Of a DNA stretch of 8,869 nucleotides, positions 1 through 6,401 are shown piece after piece. Source of the stretch: an uncultured Collinsella sp. (GTDB lineage Bacteria; Actinomycetota; Coriobacteriia; Coriobacteriales; Coriobacteriaceae); contig URTB01000045.1 of NCBI GenBank assembly GCA_900550595.1, forward strand, positions 1 through 8,869. The letters are read 5' to 3'. The stretch's first letter is position 1. Each line of letters starts with the position of its first letter. The notes beneath the pieces are model-generated. The model saw nothing but the letters and a program-made list of their open reading frames with translations. It searched no databases and had not been told where the DNA came from. The position numbers and the translations under genes were made by a program.

Positions 1-884
1 CCTGGGTCTACGACATGGACGAGGGCACCATCCCCGGTTGGGTCGCCGGCAAGATTGCGGCCAACAAGTGCCGCGTCTGCGCTGTCGAGGACGACATGCA
101 GATCAACTTCTACCAGGGCATTCAGCGTGGCCTGGAGGACCGTTCCGTCGCCTGCATGCTGCCGCTGATGCATGACGACATCCGCAAGATGCGCGCCATC
201 AAGGACGCCGAGGAGATCGAGCTCATGCGCCATGCACAGTCGATCACCGATGCCGCCTTCCAGCATATGCTCGGCTTTATTAAGCCCGGCATGACCGAGA
301 AGCAGGTCCGCAACGAGCTCGAGAACTTTATGTTCGCCAACGGCGCCGACAGCCTGGCCTTTGGCTCCATCGTCGCGAGCGGTCCCAACACCGCCAATCC
401 GCATGCCGTCCCGAGCGACCACGTGATCGAGAAGGGCGACTTTGTCCTCATGGATTACGGTGCGGGCTACTGCGACTACCGCTCCGACATGACGCGCACT
501 GTCGTGATGGGCGAGCCCACCCAGGAGCAGCTCGACCTGTACGCGCTCGTGCGCCGCACGCACGAGGAGTGCGTCGCCGCCATCCATCCGGGCGTCGAGG
601 GCAACGATATCTTCAGGCTTTCCAAGAAGATCATCGGCGATGCCGGCTATGGCGATTACTACAACCATGGTCTGGGCCACGGCGTGGGCATCGACATCCA
701 CGAGCTGCCCAACTTCAACCGCAGCAAGAACATCATCGAGGTCGGCTCGGTTATCACCATGGAGCCCGGCGTGTACCTGCCCGGCGTGGGCGGCGTGCGC
801 CTGGAGGACTACGGCGTCGTCACCGAGAACGGCTACGAGCCCTTCACCAAGACGCCGCATGACCTGCATATTATCAATTGCTAA
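1..884 (+). CDS. Xaa-Pro peptidase, M24 family (aminopeptidase P / prolidase type), 3' part
   Basis: This is the C-terminal part of a cytosolic metallopeptidase that cleaves X-Pro bonds in short peptides. The reading frame is open to the left edge (first full codon at 3), so the true start lies upstream. The remaining sequence has the end of the creatinase-type N-terminal domain, then a full pita-bread catalytic domain starting near the segment [17 protein letters not shown]. Counting from the ATG at 15, all five expected metal ligands are present: D147 and D158 (in [17 protein letters not shown]), H222 (HGLGHGVG), E250 (TMEPGVY) and E264 (VRLEDYG). H130 in NPH fits the substrate-binding histidine. 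It ends at TAA 882-884 and is followed by a terminator, so it is probably not cotranscribed with efp. A papA/pepQ gene just before efp is a common arrangement in Gram-positive bacteria. Sequence alone does not decide between aminopeptidase P and prolidase. Confidence 0.93.
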   Translation, partial: WVYDMDEGTIPGWVAGKIAANKCRVCAVEDDMQINFYQGIQRGLEDRSVACMLPLMHDDIRKMRAIKDAEEIELMRHAQSITDAAFQHMLGFIKPGMTEKQVRNELENFMFANGADSLAFGSIVASGPNTANPHAVPSDHVIEKGDFVLMDYGAGYCDYRSDMTRTVVMGEPTQEQLDLYALVRRTHEECVAAIHPGVEGNDIFRLSKKIIGDAGYGDYYNHGLGHGVGIDIHELPNFNRSKNIIEVGSVITMEPGVYLPGVGGVRLEDYGVVTENGYEPFTKTPHDLHIINC

Positions 885-907
885 ACCATCCATTTGGGTT
901 TTTGGAG

Positions 908-950
908 GCGGGGCGTCCGGATCGATTCGGGCGTCCCGCGTTCTCTTTTT
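908..950 (+). terminator. Intrinsic terminator after the M24 peptidase gene
   Basis: A 12-bp stem pairs 908-919 with 928-939, including two G-U wobbles, around an 8-nt loop. It is followed by a T-rich run at 941-950 (TTCTCTTTTT). It lies 24 nt after the peptidase stop codon, and separates that gene from the efp unit. Confidence 0.85.
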
Positions 951-981
951 ATGCGCACGCCGTAGGAGCCGTCTGCAAGTG

Positions 982-987
982 TATAAT
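982..987 (+). promoter_or_regulatory. Likely -10 box of the efp promoter
   Basis: A perfect TATAAT lies at 982-987, after the upstream terminator and 57 nt before the efp ATG. No good TTGACA-like -35 box is visible at 16-18 nt upstream (959-964 reads GCCGTA). The dinucleotide TG at 980-981 is one base out of register for a standard extended -10. The box position is convincing from context, but promoter strength cannot be judged. Confidence 0.5.
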
Positions 988-1044
988 TTCGGTCGTATGT
1001 AATTTGGACGCTTGTGCGTCTCGCCAATAACAAGAAAGGTCGCT

Positions 1045-1608
1045 ATGCCTACTATCTCTACCGCCGACTTCAAGAACGGCCTCGGTCTCCGCATTAAGGA
1101 CAAGGTCTACACCATCGTCGAGTTCCAGCATGTCAAGCCGGGTAAGGGCGGCGCTTTCGTGCGCTACAAGACCCGCGACATCAAGAGCGGCCGCGTCGTC
1201 GAGAACACCTGCAACGCCGGTACCAAGTTCGAGAGCGTCATGCTCACTACCCGTGAGTTCCAGTACCTCTACAACGACGGCGCCGACTACATCTTCATGG
1301 ACAACGAGTCCTACGAGCAGGTTCCCGTTCCCGAGGATATGGTGGGCGAGAACGCCAAGTGGCTGCGCGAGAACGACACCTGCCAGCTGCTCTTCGCCGA
1401 CGACGAGCTCATGGGCGTGACCCCGCCGATGTTCATCGAGACCACCATCGTCCAGACCGACCCGGGCTTCAAGGGCGATACCGTCCAGGGTTCCACCAAG
1501 CCGGCCACCATCGACACCGGCGCTGTCATCCAGGTCCCCATGTACCTCAACGAGGGCGAGGTCATTAAGGTTGACACCCGCGACGGCAAGTTCGTCTCCC
1601 GCGTCTAG
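1045..1608 (+). CDS. efp: Elongation factor P
   Basis: EF-P binds ribosomes stalled at consecutive prolines and stimulates peptide bond formation. The protein is 187 aa, the usual bacterial length. It has the N-terminal KOW-like domain with the loop KPGKGGAF (residues 31-38) and the two following OB domains, ending in IKVDTRDGKFVSRV. Lys34 lies at the loop tip, where other EF-Ps are modified or act unmodified. The ATG at 1045 is chosen because AAAGG at 1035-1039 is well spaced; an in-frame TTG at 1012 would add residues not typical of the family. Codon choice is very biased, as in highly expressed genes. It is the first gene after the TATAAT box at 982 and probably heads the unit that reaches recN. 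No EpmA/EpmB or EarP modification gene is seen in the window. Confidence 0.97.
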   Translation: MPTISTADFKNGLGLRIKDKVYTIVEFQHVKPGKGGAFVRYKTRDIKSGRVVENTCNAGTKFESVMLTTREFQYLYNDGADYIFMDNESYEQVPVPEDMVGENAKWLRENDTCQLLFADDELMGVTPPMFIETTIVQTDPGFKGDTVQGSTKPATIDTGAVIQVPMYLNEGEVIKVDTRDGKFVSRV

Positions 1609-1632
1609 CAACCAACTCTTCTAGGAGGACTC

Positions 1633-1995
1633 ATGCCCCAGGAAATCAAGATTGACGGCATCGGCATTTCGCCCGATGTTCTGACCGCCATCGTCTCGCG
1701 CGCCGTCACGGATGTCGAGGGCATCGCCTCCGTGGGCGTCAAGGACCTTGCCACCAACCTTGTCTCCATGATGCTTTCGTCTAAGGCCCCGGCTTCTGAG
1801 CCGGCGGTCGAGGCCGAGGTCATCGGCGACAAGCTCGCGCTTACCGTGCGAGTCGTGGTGTTCTTTGGCTATCCGTTCAAGAAACTCGCCGAGGCCGTTC
1901 GCGCCGCCGTGGTTGCCGCCATCGACGCCCAGGTGGGCGTCGAGGTCGAGCGCGTTGACGTTTGCATCGACGGCCTCGTTTTCCCCAAGGAGTAA
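1633..1995 (+). CDS. Asp23/Gls24 family envelope stress response protein (YqhY-like)
   Basis: This small 120-aa protein belongs to the Asp23 (DUF322) family. Members are linked to alkaline and envelope stress, and the YqhY branch is linked to fatty-acid synthesis control in Bacillus. The family pattern is visible in the N-terminal ISPDVLTAIVSRAVTDVEGI (residues 12-31), followed by a variable stretch and then LALTVRVVVFFGYPFKKLAEAV. No signal peptide or membrane span is evident. A strong ribosome binding site (AGGAGG, 1623-1628) precedes ATG 1633. The gene begins 24 nt after efp and is followed 3 nt later by nusB, the same neighbour as yqhY in Bacillus. No accB/accC genes lie next to it here, unlike in Bacillus. 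The molecular role is not known from sequence. Confidence 0.9.
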   Translation: MPQEIKIDGIGISPDVLTAIVSRAVTDVEGIASVGVKDLATNLVSMMLSSKAPASEPAVEAEVIGDKLALTVRVVVFFGYPFKKLAEAVRAAVVAAIDAQVGVEVERVDVCIDGLVFPKE

Positions 1996-1998
1996 CCT

Positions 1999-2583
1999 TT
2001 GAGCCTTAAGGTTTATCGCGGGCGTACGCTTGCCCGCAGTCAGGCGCTGCAGCTGCTGTTCCAGGCCGAGGCCACGGACAGCCCGCTCGAGCGCGTCCTC
2101 GAGGGCGATTTCCTGATCTCGAAGGGTCCCCTCGATCCCTACGCGCTGGAGCTGTGCCGCGGTGCCTACGAGCACATCGACCGCATCGACTGCGCCCTGC
2201 GCTCCGTCGCCAAGAACTGGGATCTTATGCGTATGCCCGGTGCCGACCGCAATCTGCTGCGTATTGCCGTCTATGAGATGCGCTTCCTCACCGACGAGGA
2301 GGTCTCGGACGCCATCGTGATCAACGAGGCGGTCGAGCTTGCCAAGGCCTATGGCACCGACCAGTCCGCGTCGTTTGTCAACGGCGTGCTGGGCAAGATC
2401 GCTCGTAGCGAGGAGCTGCCGGGCGAGGACCTCTATCAGGAGATACTGGCCGATGACCGTGCCCGCGAGGAGGCCCAGGCCGCCGAGGCTGCCGCCAAGG
2501 TTGCCGCCGCTCAGGCTGCGGCCGGCGTTCTCGACGAGGATGCCGAGGTCGCCGAGGCCGAGACCGGTACCGTCAAGGAGTAG
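1999..2583 (+). CDS. nusB: Transcription antitermination factor NusB
   Basis: NusB pairs with NusE (S10) and binds boxA RNA to prevent early termination, mainly in rRNA operons, and helps rRNA folding. The helical NusB core is seen at about residues 8-140: RTLARSQALQLLFQAEAT at the start, then DRNLLRIAVYEMRFL and AIVINEAVELAKAYGTDQSASFVNGVLGKIA, which is the family hallmark. The start is TTG at 1999, supported by AAGGAG at 1987-1992 inside the end of the preceding gene (6-nt spacing) and by the correct N-terminus. At 194 aa it is about 50 residues longer than a typical NusB. The extra C-terminal tail is rich in Ala and Glu (EEAQAAEAAAKVAAAQAAAG and beyond) and looks like a helical or disordered acidic extension of unknown role. 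Confidence 0.95.
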   Translation: MSLKVYRGRTLARSQALQLLFQAEATDSPLERVLEGDFLISKGPLDPYALELCRGAYEHIDRIDCALRSVAKNWDLMRMPGADRNLLRIAVYEMRFLTDEEVSDAIVINEAVELAKAYGTDQSASFVNGVLGKIARSEELPGEDLYQEILADDRAREEAQAAEAAAKVAAAQAAAGVLDEDAEVAEAETGTVKE

Positions 2584-2585
2584 CC

Positions 2586-2852
2586 ATGCCAGAGGGTTCC
2601 GTCCGCAACTTCGACGAGATCTCGGACCGCTTGGACCAGATTATCGCGACCGTTCGCTCCAAGGATACGTCCCTGGAGCGTTCGCTCGATTTGTTTGACG
2701 AGGCGATCGAGCTGGGCTCTCGTGCGGTCGACATGGTCGATAAGTTTGAGTTGACGCCTCGTGAGGCCGATAAGCTCGAGCAGGAATACGATGAGGATGC
2801 GGCAAACGAATCCCAGGATAGCCAGGCCGCGTCTCCGGATACGAATGGTTGA
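2586..2852 (+). CDS. xseB: Exodeoxyribonuclease VII small subunit
   Basis: This is the small subunit of exonuclease VII, which degrades single-stranded DNA when bound in several copies to the large subunit XseA. The 88-aa protein has the expected two-helix pattern: FDEISDRLDQIIATVRS (residues 8-24), then SLERSLDLFDEAIELGSRAV (about residues 29-48). The tail after residue 65 is acidic and low in complexity. AAGGAG at 2575-2580, lying in the last codons of nusB, gives a 5-nt spacing to ATG 2586. The stop TGA (2850-2852) shares its A with the tlyA ATG. The large-subunit gene xseA, usually adjacent, is not in this window, so the partner must be elsewhere if the enzyme is functional. Confidence 0.9.
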   Translation: MPEGSVRNFDEISDRLDQIIATVRSKDTSLERSLDLFDEAIELGSRAVDMVDKFELTPREADKLEQEYDEDAANESQDSQAASPDTNG

Positions 2853-3664
2853 TGGCATTCATGAAACGTGTGCGTCTCGATGACGAACTGATTTCACAGG
2901 GCATCTGCGCCGATCGCGCGGATGCCCTTCGCACTCTTATGGCCGGCTTGGTCTCGAGTGGCGGCGAGCGTTTGACCTCGCCGGGCCTTAAGGTGACGCC
3001 GGGCCTGCCGTTGCACGTCAAGGGTCGTATTCCCTACGTTGGGCGCGGCGGGCTCAAGCTCGAGGGCGCGCTCGATGCGTTTTGTATCGATCCCACGGGG
3101 CTTGCCTGCCTCGATGTGGGATGCTCCACGGGCGGCTTTACCGATTGCCTGCTCAAGCGCGGCGCCGCCACAGTCGTTTCGGTCGATGTGGGTCGCGCTC
3201 AGTTTGATTGGTCGCTGCGCCAAGACGATCGCGTGACGCTCCATGAACGCACCAACGTGACGCAGCTGCCCGAGCTCGGCTACGGCGGCGCTATCGACCT
3301 GGCCGTGTGCGATGTGTCGTTTACGAGTATCGCAAATATCATCGACGCCGTGCTGGCGTGCCTGAAGCCCTCGGGTTCGTTTTGCACGCTCGTGAAGCCA
3401 CAGTTTGAGGCGCCGGCTGCGCTGGTGGGCGAGGGCGGTATCGTGACCGACCCCGCCGTCCGTCGCGATACGCTCACGGCGGCGATTGAGCTCTTTGCCG
3501 CCAAGGGCCTGTTTCCGCGCGATGTGTGCGTGTCGCCCATCCATGGCGCCAAGGGCAACGTTGAGTTTTTCCTGTACGGCACGAGGTTTGCACCCGGCGA
3601 ACGCACCGACGATGAGCTTCAATCCCAGGTATCGGTTTTGAGCGAGAAAGCTGCAACGCTATGA
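2852..3664 (+). CDS. tlyA: TlyA family 2'-O-ribose rRNA methyltransferase (hemolysin A type)
   Basis: TlyA proteins methylate ribose 2'-OH in 16S (and in some species 23S) rRNA, and in mycobacteria this sets capreomycin sensitivity. Numbering is from ATG 2852 (270 aa). An S4 RNA-binding domain spans about 4-60 (MKRVRLDDELISQGICADRA). An FtsJ-like Rossmann methyltransferase domain follows from the linker YVGRGGLKL. The SAM motif LDVGCSTGGFTD lies at 87-98. K69, D154 (CDVSF), K182 (KPQFE) and E238 (VEFF) fit the K-D-K-E catalytic set of this fold. Start choice is uncertain: TTG 2849, ATG 2852 and ATG 2861 are all in frame without a clear ribosome binding site. ATG 2852 overlaps the xseB stop by 1 nt, suggesting coupled translation. 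The haemolysin name is historical. Confidence 0.93.
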   Translation: MAFMKRVRLDDELISQGICADRADALRTLMAGLVSSGGERLTSPGLKVTPGLPLHVKGRIPYVGRGGLKLEGALDAFCIDPTGLACLDVGCSTGGFTDCLLKRGAATVVSVDVGRAQFDWSLRQDDRVTLHERTNVTQLPELGYGGAIDLAVCDVSFTSIANIIDAVLACLKPSGSFCTLVKPQFEAPAALVGEGGIVTDPAVRRDTLTAAIELFAAKGLFPRDVCVSPIHGAKGNVEFFLYGTRFAPGERTDDELQSQVSVLSEKAATL

Positions 3665-4521
3665 AGGTCTTTCTGGTTCCCAATTACTACAAGCAAGAGG
3701 CGGTCGAGAGCGGCCTGATGCTCGAGCTTTGGCTTTCGCGCCAAGGTTACGAGGTCGCATGGGCTGCCGACCAGCGCTCTAAGATTCAGAGCGCGCCCGA
3801 TGTTGACGATGCCGACTTGGTTATTACGCTCGGCGGCGACGGCACGCTGCTGCGTGCCGCCCGCATTCTCAACTACCGTGAGATTCCCATTTTGGGTCTT
3901 TCCTATGGTCATTTGGGTTTTTTGACGGCCGCGAGCCCCGAGGAGCGCGACATTTTGCAGGTCGTGAGCGATGCCCTGTCCGGCGAGCTCCATGTGAGCC
4001 GCCGCGCCACCATCGCCGCCGATATCGTTTCGGTTCGCGAAGACGGTACGAAGGATGTTGTGCGCACGTTTGCTCTCAACGATATGGCGCTTACGCGCGG
4101 GCCCCTGTCCGATATGGTCGAGTTCGATATCACGGTGTCCGGCCATCATATCGACCGCCTGCGCGGCGACGGCGTGGTCGTATCGACGGCGACCGGCTCC
4201 ACCGGCTACGCGCTTTCCGCCGGCGGCCCTATCGTCAGCCCCGATTACACGGGAATGGTATGCGTGCCCATCGCCCCGCATACCATTCAGGCTCGCGCCT
4301 TTTTGACCTCGCCGAGCGATGTCGTGGAGATTTTTATGTCCGATGATCGCCCGAGCGTTCCGGCGATCGCCATCGATGGACAGTTTATTACCTGCGATGG
4401 CACGGTCGAGAGCGTGGCTGTGCGCCGTGGTCCCGGCGATGTGCTGCTGCTGGATTATGGTCCCGAGAGTTTCTATAACTCGGTGAGCCGCGTGTTCTAC
4501 GGAGTGCGCCATGATCGATGA
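3661..4521 (+). CDS. nadK: NAD kinase (NAD+ / ATP or polyphosphate kinase)
   Basis: The enzyme phosphorylates NAD+ to NADP+ in the cytosol and is the only route to NADP in most bacteria. Length is 286 aa. The N-terminal domain holds the phosphate-donor motif GGDGT at 58-62 in VITLGGDGTLLRAAR, then GHLGFLT (83-89). The NAD-binding beta domain shows LND (139-141, often NE in other species), GDGVVVSTATGSTGYALSAGGPI (169-191), and the PIAPHT region (203-208). The N-terminus MKVFLVPN matches the family, and ATG 3661 overlaps the tlyA stop by 4 nt (ATGA), so translation is probably coupled; no strong ribosome binding site is seen. NAD kinase between tlyA and recN is a known actinobacterial-style arrangement, in contrast to argR in Bacillus. 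Confidence 0.95.
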   Translation: MKVFLVPNYYKQEAVESGLMLELWLSRQGYEVAWAADQRSKIQSAPDVDDADLVITLGGDGTLLRAARILNYREIPILGLSYGHLGFLTAASPEERDILQVVSDALSGELHVSRRATIAADIVSVREDGTKDVVRTFALNDMALTRGPLSDMVEFDITVSGHHIDRLRGDGVVVSTATGSTGYALSAGGPIVSPDYTGMVCVPIAPHTIQARAFLTSPSDVVEIFMSDDRPSVPAIAIDGQFITCDGTVESVAVRRGPGDVLLLDYGPESFYNSVSRVFYGVRHDR

Positions 4522-6139
4522 GCTGCAGGTTTCCAACATTGCACTCATTCGCGAGGCGACGTTGGTTCCGAGCGCGGGTCTAACGGTTCTGACTGGAGAA
4601 ACCGGCGCCGGTAAGACCGCGCTGCTCTCGGCACTCAAGCTCATTTTGGGCGAGCGCGCGGATTCGTCGACGGTGCGCGAGGGCGAGGCACTTGCCAGCG
4701 TCGAGGCGCGCCTGTTTGATGGCCCGCATGACACGGAGGGCGTCACCGTGCAGCGCAGCCTTTCTGCCGAGGGCCGCAGCCGCGTAAAAATTGACGGCCG
4801 CATCGCCAGCGTGCGCGAACTTTCGGAGCGCGTCGGCGTGATGATGGATCTTTGCGGTCAGCACGAGCACCAGCGCCTGCTCGACCCGGCGCATCATGTT
4901 GCCATGGTCGATGCCTGGGCAGGGCGCCCGGCACTCGAGGCGCTCGAGCACTACTGTGCTTGCTTTAAGGCATCGCGTGCGGCTGCCAAGGAGGTCCGTC
5001 GCGTCGAAGAGACCTCGCGTGCGCAGGGGAGTCGCGTTGAGGAGGCACGCTTCGCCCTGGAACGCATCGCCGAGGTCGACCCCAAGCCAGGCGAGTACGA
5101 GGAGCTCGAGGAGCTGCTGCCGCGCTCCGAGCATGCCGAGGTGTTGGTGGCCACGGCCAACGATGCCCATGCATCGCTTGCTGCCGAAGGGGGAGCGCTC
5201 GATGCCGTGAACAGTGCCGTGGCGGAGCTTTCTCGCATGGCTACTGTCGATCGAAAGCTGGGCGACATTGCCGATTCGCTTTCGGATGCCTGCATCTCGC
5301 TCGAGGATTGTGCTAACGAGCTGCGCGCTTATCGCGATGGGGTCGCCTTCGATCCGCGCGAGCTGGCTCGCATGCGCGAGCGCTATTCCGATCTTAAGGC
5401 CCTACTGCGTCAGTGGGGGCCCACCATGGACGATGTCTTTGCCATGCGCGACCGCTCACAAGAACTGCTCTCTCTGGTCGATGATGGTGATGAGCAGATC
5501 AAGAAGGCGCGCGAGGCGCTTGGGAGCGCCGAACGCGAGCTTTTTGCTGCTGCCAAGGCGCTTAAACGCGCGCGGAATACGGCAGCCCCTCGCTTTTGCC
5601 ACGAGGTTGGCCGTCAGATGGCGCGCCTGGAGATGGGCGGCGCCGAGCTCGTTTGGGAGTCGCGCGATCTTCCGCGTGCCGAGTGGACGCCGGCGGGCCC
5701 TTCGAGCTATGAGCTTTTGTATCGCAGCGGTGCCGGATTGACGCCGCGCCCCCTGCGCCGCATTGCGTCGGGCGGCGAGCTGAGCCGCGTTATGCTGGCG
5801 AGCAAGGTTGTCCTCGGTAACGCGGACGGCGTGGATACGCTGGTGTTCGACGAGGTCGATGCCGGTGTCGGCGGCTCTACAGCACGTGCCCTCGCGAGCG
5901 TGCTGGCAGATCTCGCCGCTACGCATCAGGTGATTATCGTAACCCACCTGGCGCAGGTCGCTGTCATGGCCGACAAACACTACGTGGTGAGCAAAGAGCC
6001 CGGCGACGTTCCCCAGACGCATCTGGATGAGGTGGCCGGGGACGCCCGCATCGCAGAGATCGCCCGTATGCTGAGTGGCGATCAATCTGAGGCAAGCCTG
6101 GCACATGCCAAGCAGATGTTGGAAGAGGCTCGAGGTTAG
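4511..6139 (+). CDS. recN: DNA repair protein RecN
   Basis: RecN is an SMC-like ATPase that acts early in double-strand break repair, tethering DNA and aiding RecA-dependent recombination. The 542-aa protein has the full family plan. Walker A GETGAGKT is at 29-36. A central region (about 150-370) is rich in charged helical residues and forms a coiled-coil pair. The ABC signature ASGGELSRVM begins at 419. Walker B LVFDEVDAG has D447 and E448, and the H-loop IVTHLAQVA has H479. Length is close to the Escherichia coli protein (553 aa). ATG 4511 overlaps the NAD kinase end by 11 nt and has GGAG at 4501-4504 (6-nt spacing). It is the last gene of the unit, followed by the palindromic terminator region. 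No LexA box was seen upstream, so SOS control is not supported here. Confidence 0.96.
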   Translation: MIDELQVSNIALIREATLVPSAGLTVLTGETGAGKTALLSALKLILGERADSSTVREGEALASVEARLFDGPHDTEGVTVQRSLSAEGRSRVKIDGRIASVRELSERVGVMMDLCGQHEHQRLLDPAHHVAMVDAWAGRPALEALEHYCACFKASRAAAKEVRRVEETSRAQGSRVEEARFALERIAEVDPKPGEYEELEELLPRSEHAEVLVATANDAHASLAAEGGALDAVNSAVAELSRMATVDRKLGDIADSLSDACISLEDCANELRAYRDGVAFDPRELARMRERYSDLKALLRQWGPTMDDVFAMRDRSQELLSLVDDGDEQIKKAREALGSAERELFAAAKALKRARNTAAPRFCHEVGRQMARLEMGGAELVWESRDLPRAEWTPAGPSSYELLYRSGAGLTPRPLRRIASGGELSRVMLASKVVLGNADGVDTLVFDEVDAGVGGSTARALASVLADLAATHQVIIVTHLAQVAVMADKHYVVSKEPGDVPQTHLDEVAGDARIAEIARMLSGDQSEASLAHAKQMLEEARG

Positions 6140-6217
6140 AACGAGCTGACAGTGTTGGCGGGGACAAAATATCAGCAATTGTTGCACCGCCACTTGCTTG
6201 TCTGGCCCGACCGTCAA

Positions 6218-6367
6218 AAACTATGCCGGTTTACTACGATGAATCGGCATAGCTCGAGCACAGCTAAAATTGTAAAAAGAAAACCGCAGGTAGAACGCCT
6301 GCGGTTTTCTTTTACAACACGATGTGGTCGAATATTCCGATTTCATCGTAGTAAACCGGCATAGTTT
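6218..6367. repeat. 150-bp imperfect palindrome with 26-bp perfect inverted outer arms
   Basis: Positions 6218-6243 (AAACTATGCCGGTTTACT...) are the exact reverse complement of 6342-6367. After a 1-nt bulge the match extends by TCGG, and weaker similarity between the two halves continues inward to the terminator stem at 6270-6317. The whole element is thus a diverged inverted duplication centred near 6293. The left arm also folds on itself: CTATGCCG (6221-6228) pairs with CGGCATAG (6245-6252), and this second 8-mer recurs at 6357-6364. No clear target-site duplication flanks it. It could be a dispersed intergenic palindrome (REP- or MITE-like) or a two-sided terminator module. The rest of 6140-6401 shows no other convincing feature. 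Confidence 0.85.
6270..6317. terminator. Bidirectional intrinsic terminator between recN and the RpiR gene
   Basis: A perfect 16-bp stem pairs 6275-6290 with 6298-6313 around a 7-nt loop (TAGAACG). Four more pairs follow across a single-base bulge at 6274. The GC-rich top (CCGCAGG / CCTGCGG) has an A-rich run on the left and a T-rich run on the right, so it works as an intrinsic terminator read from either side. This suits its place between the convergent recN and RpiR-family genes. Confidence 0.9.
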
Positions 6368-6401
6368 CATGCGATAAGCAACTAACGACTCCCTATAAAG
6401 T

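Noticed and set aside
3619..4803. 394-aa open frame on the - strand opposite NAD kinase and recN
   Set aside because: It lies over two well-supported + strand genes with catalytic motifs, and its own product resembles no family I recognise.
6152..6364. 70-aa open frame on the + strand after recN
   Set aside because: It runs through the palindrome and the terminator stem, has no ribosome binding site, and its product shows no recognisable pattern.
6218..6367. CRISPR array or insertion sequence
   Set aside because: There are only two arms in inverted orientation, no regularly spaced direct repeats, no transposase gene and no clear target-site duplication.
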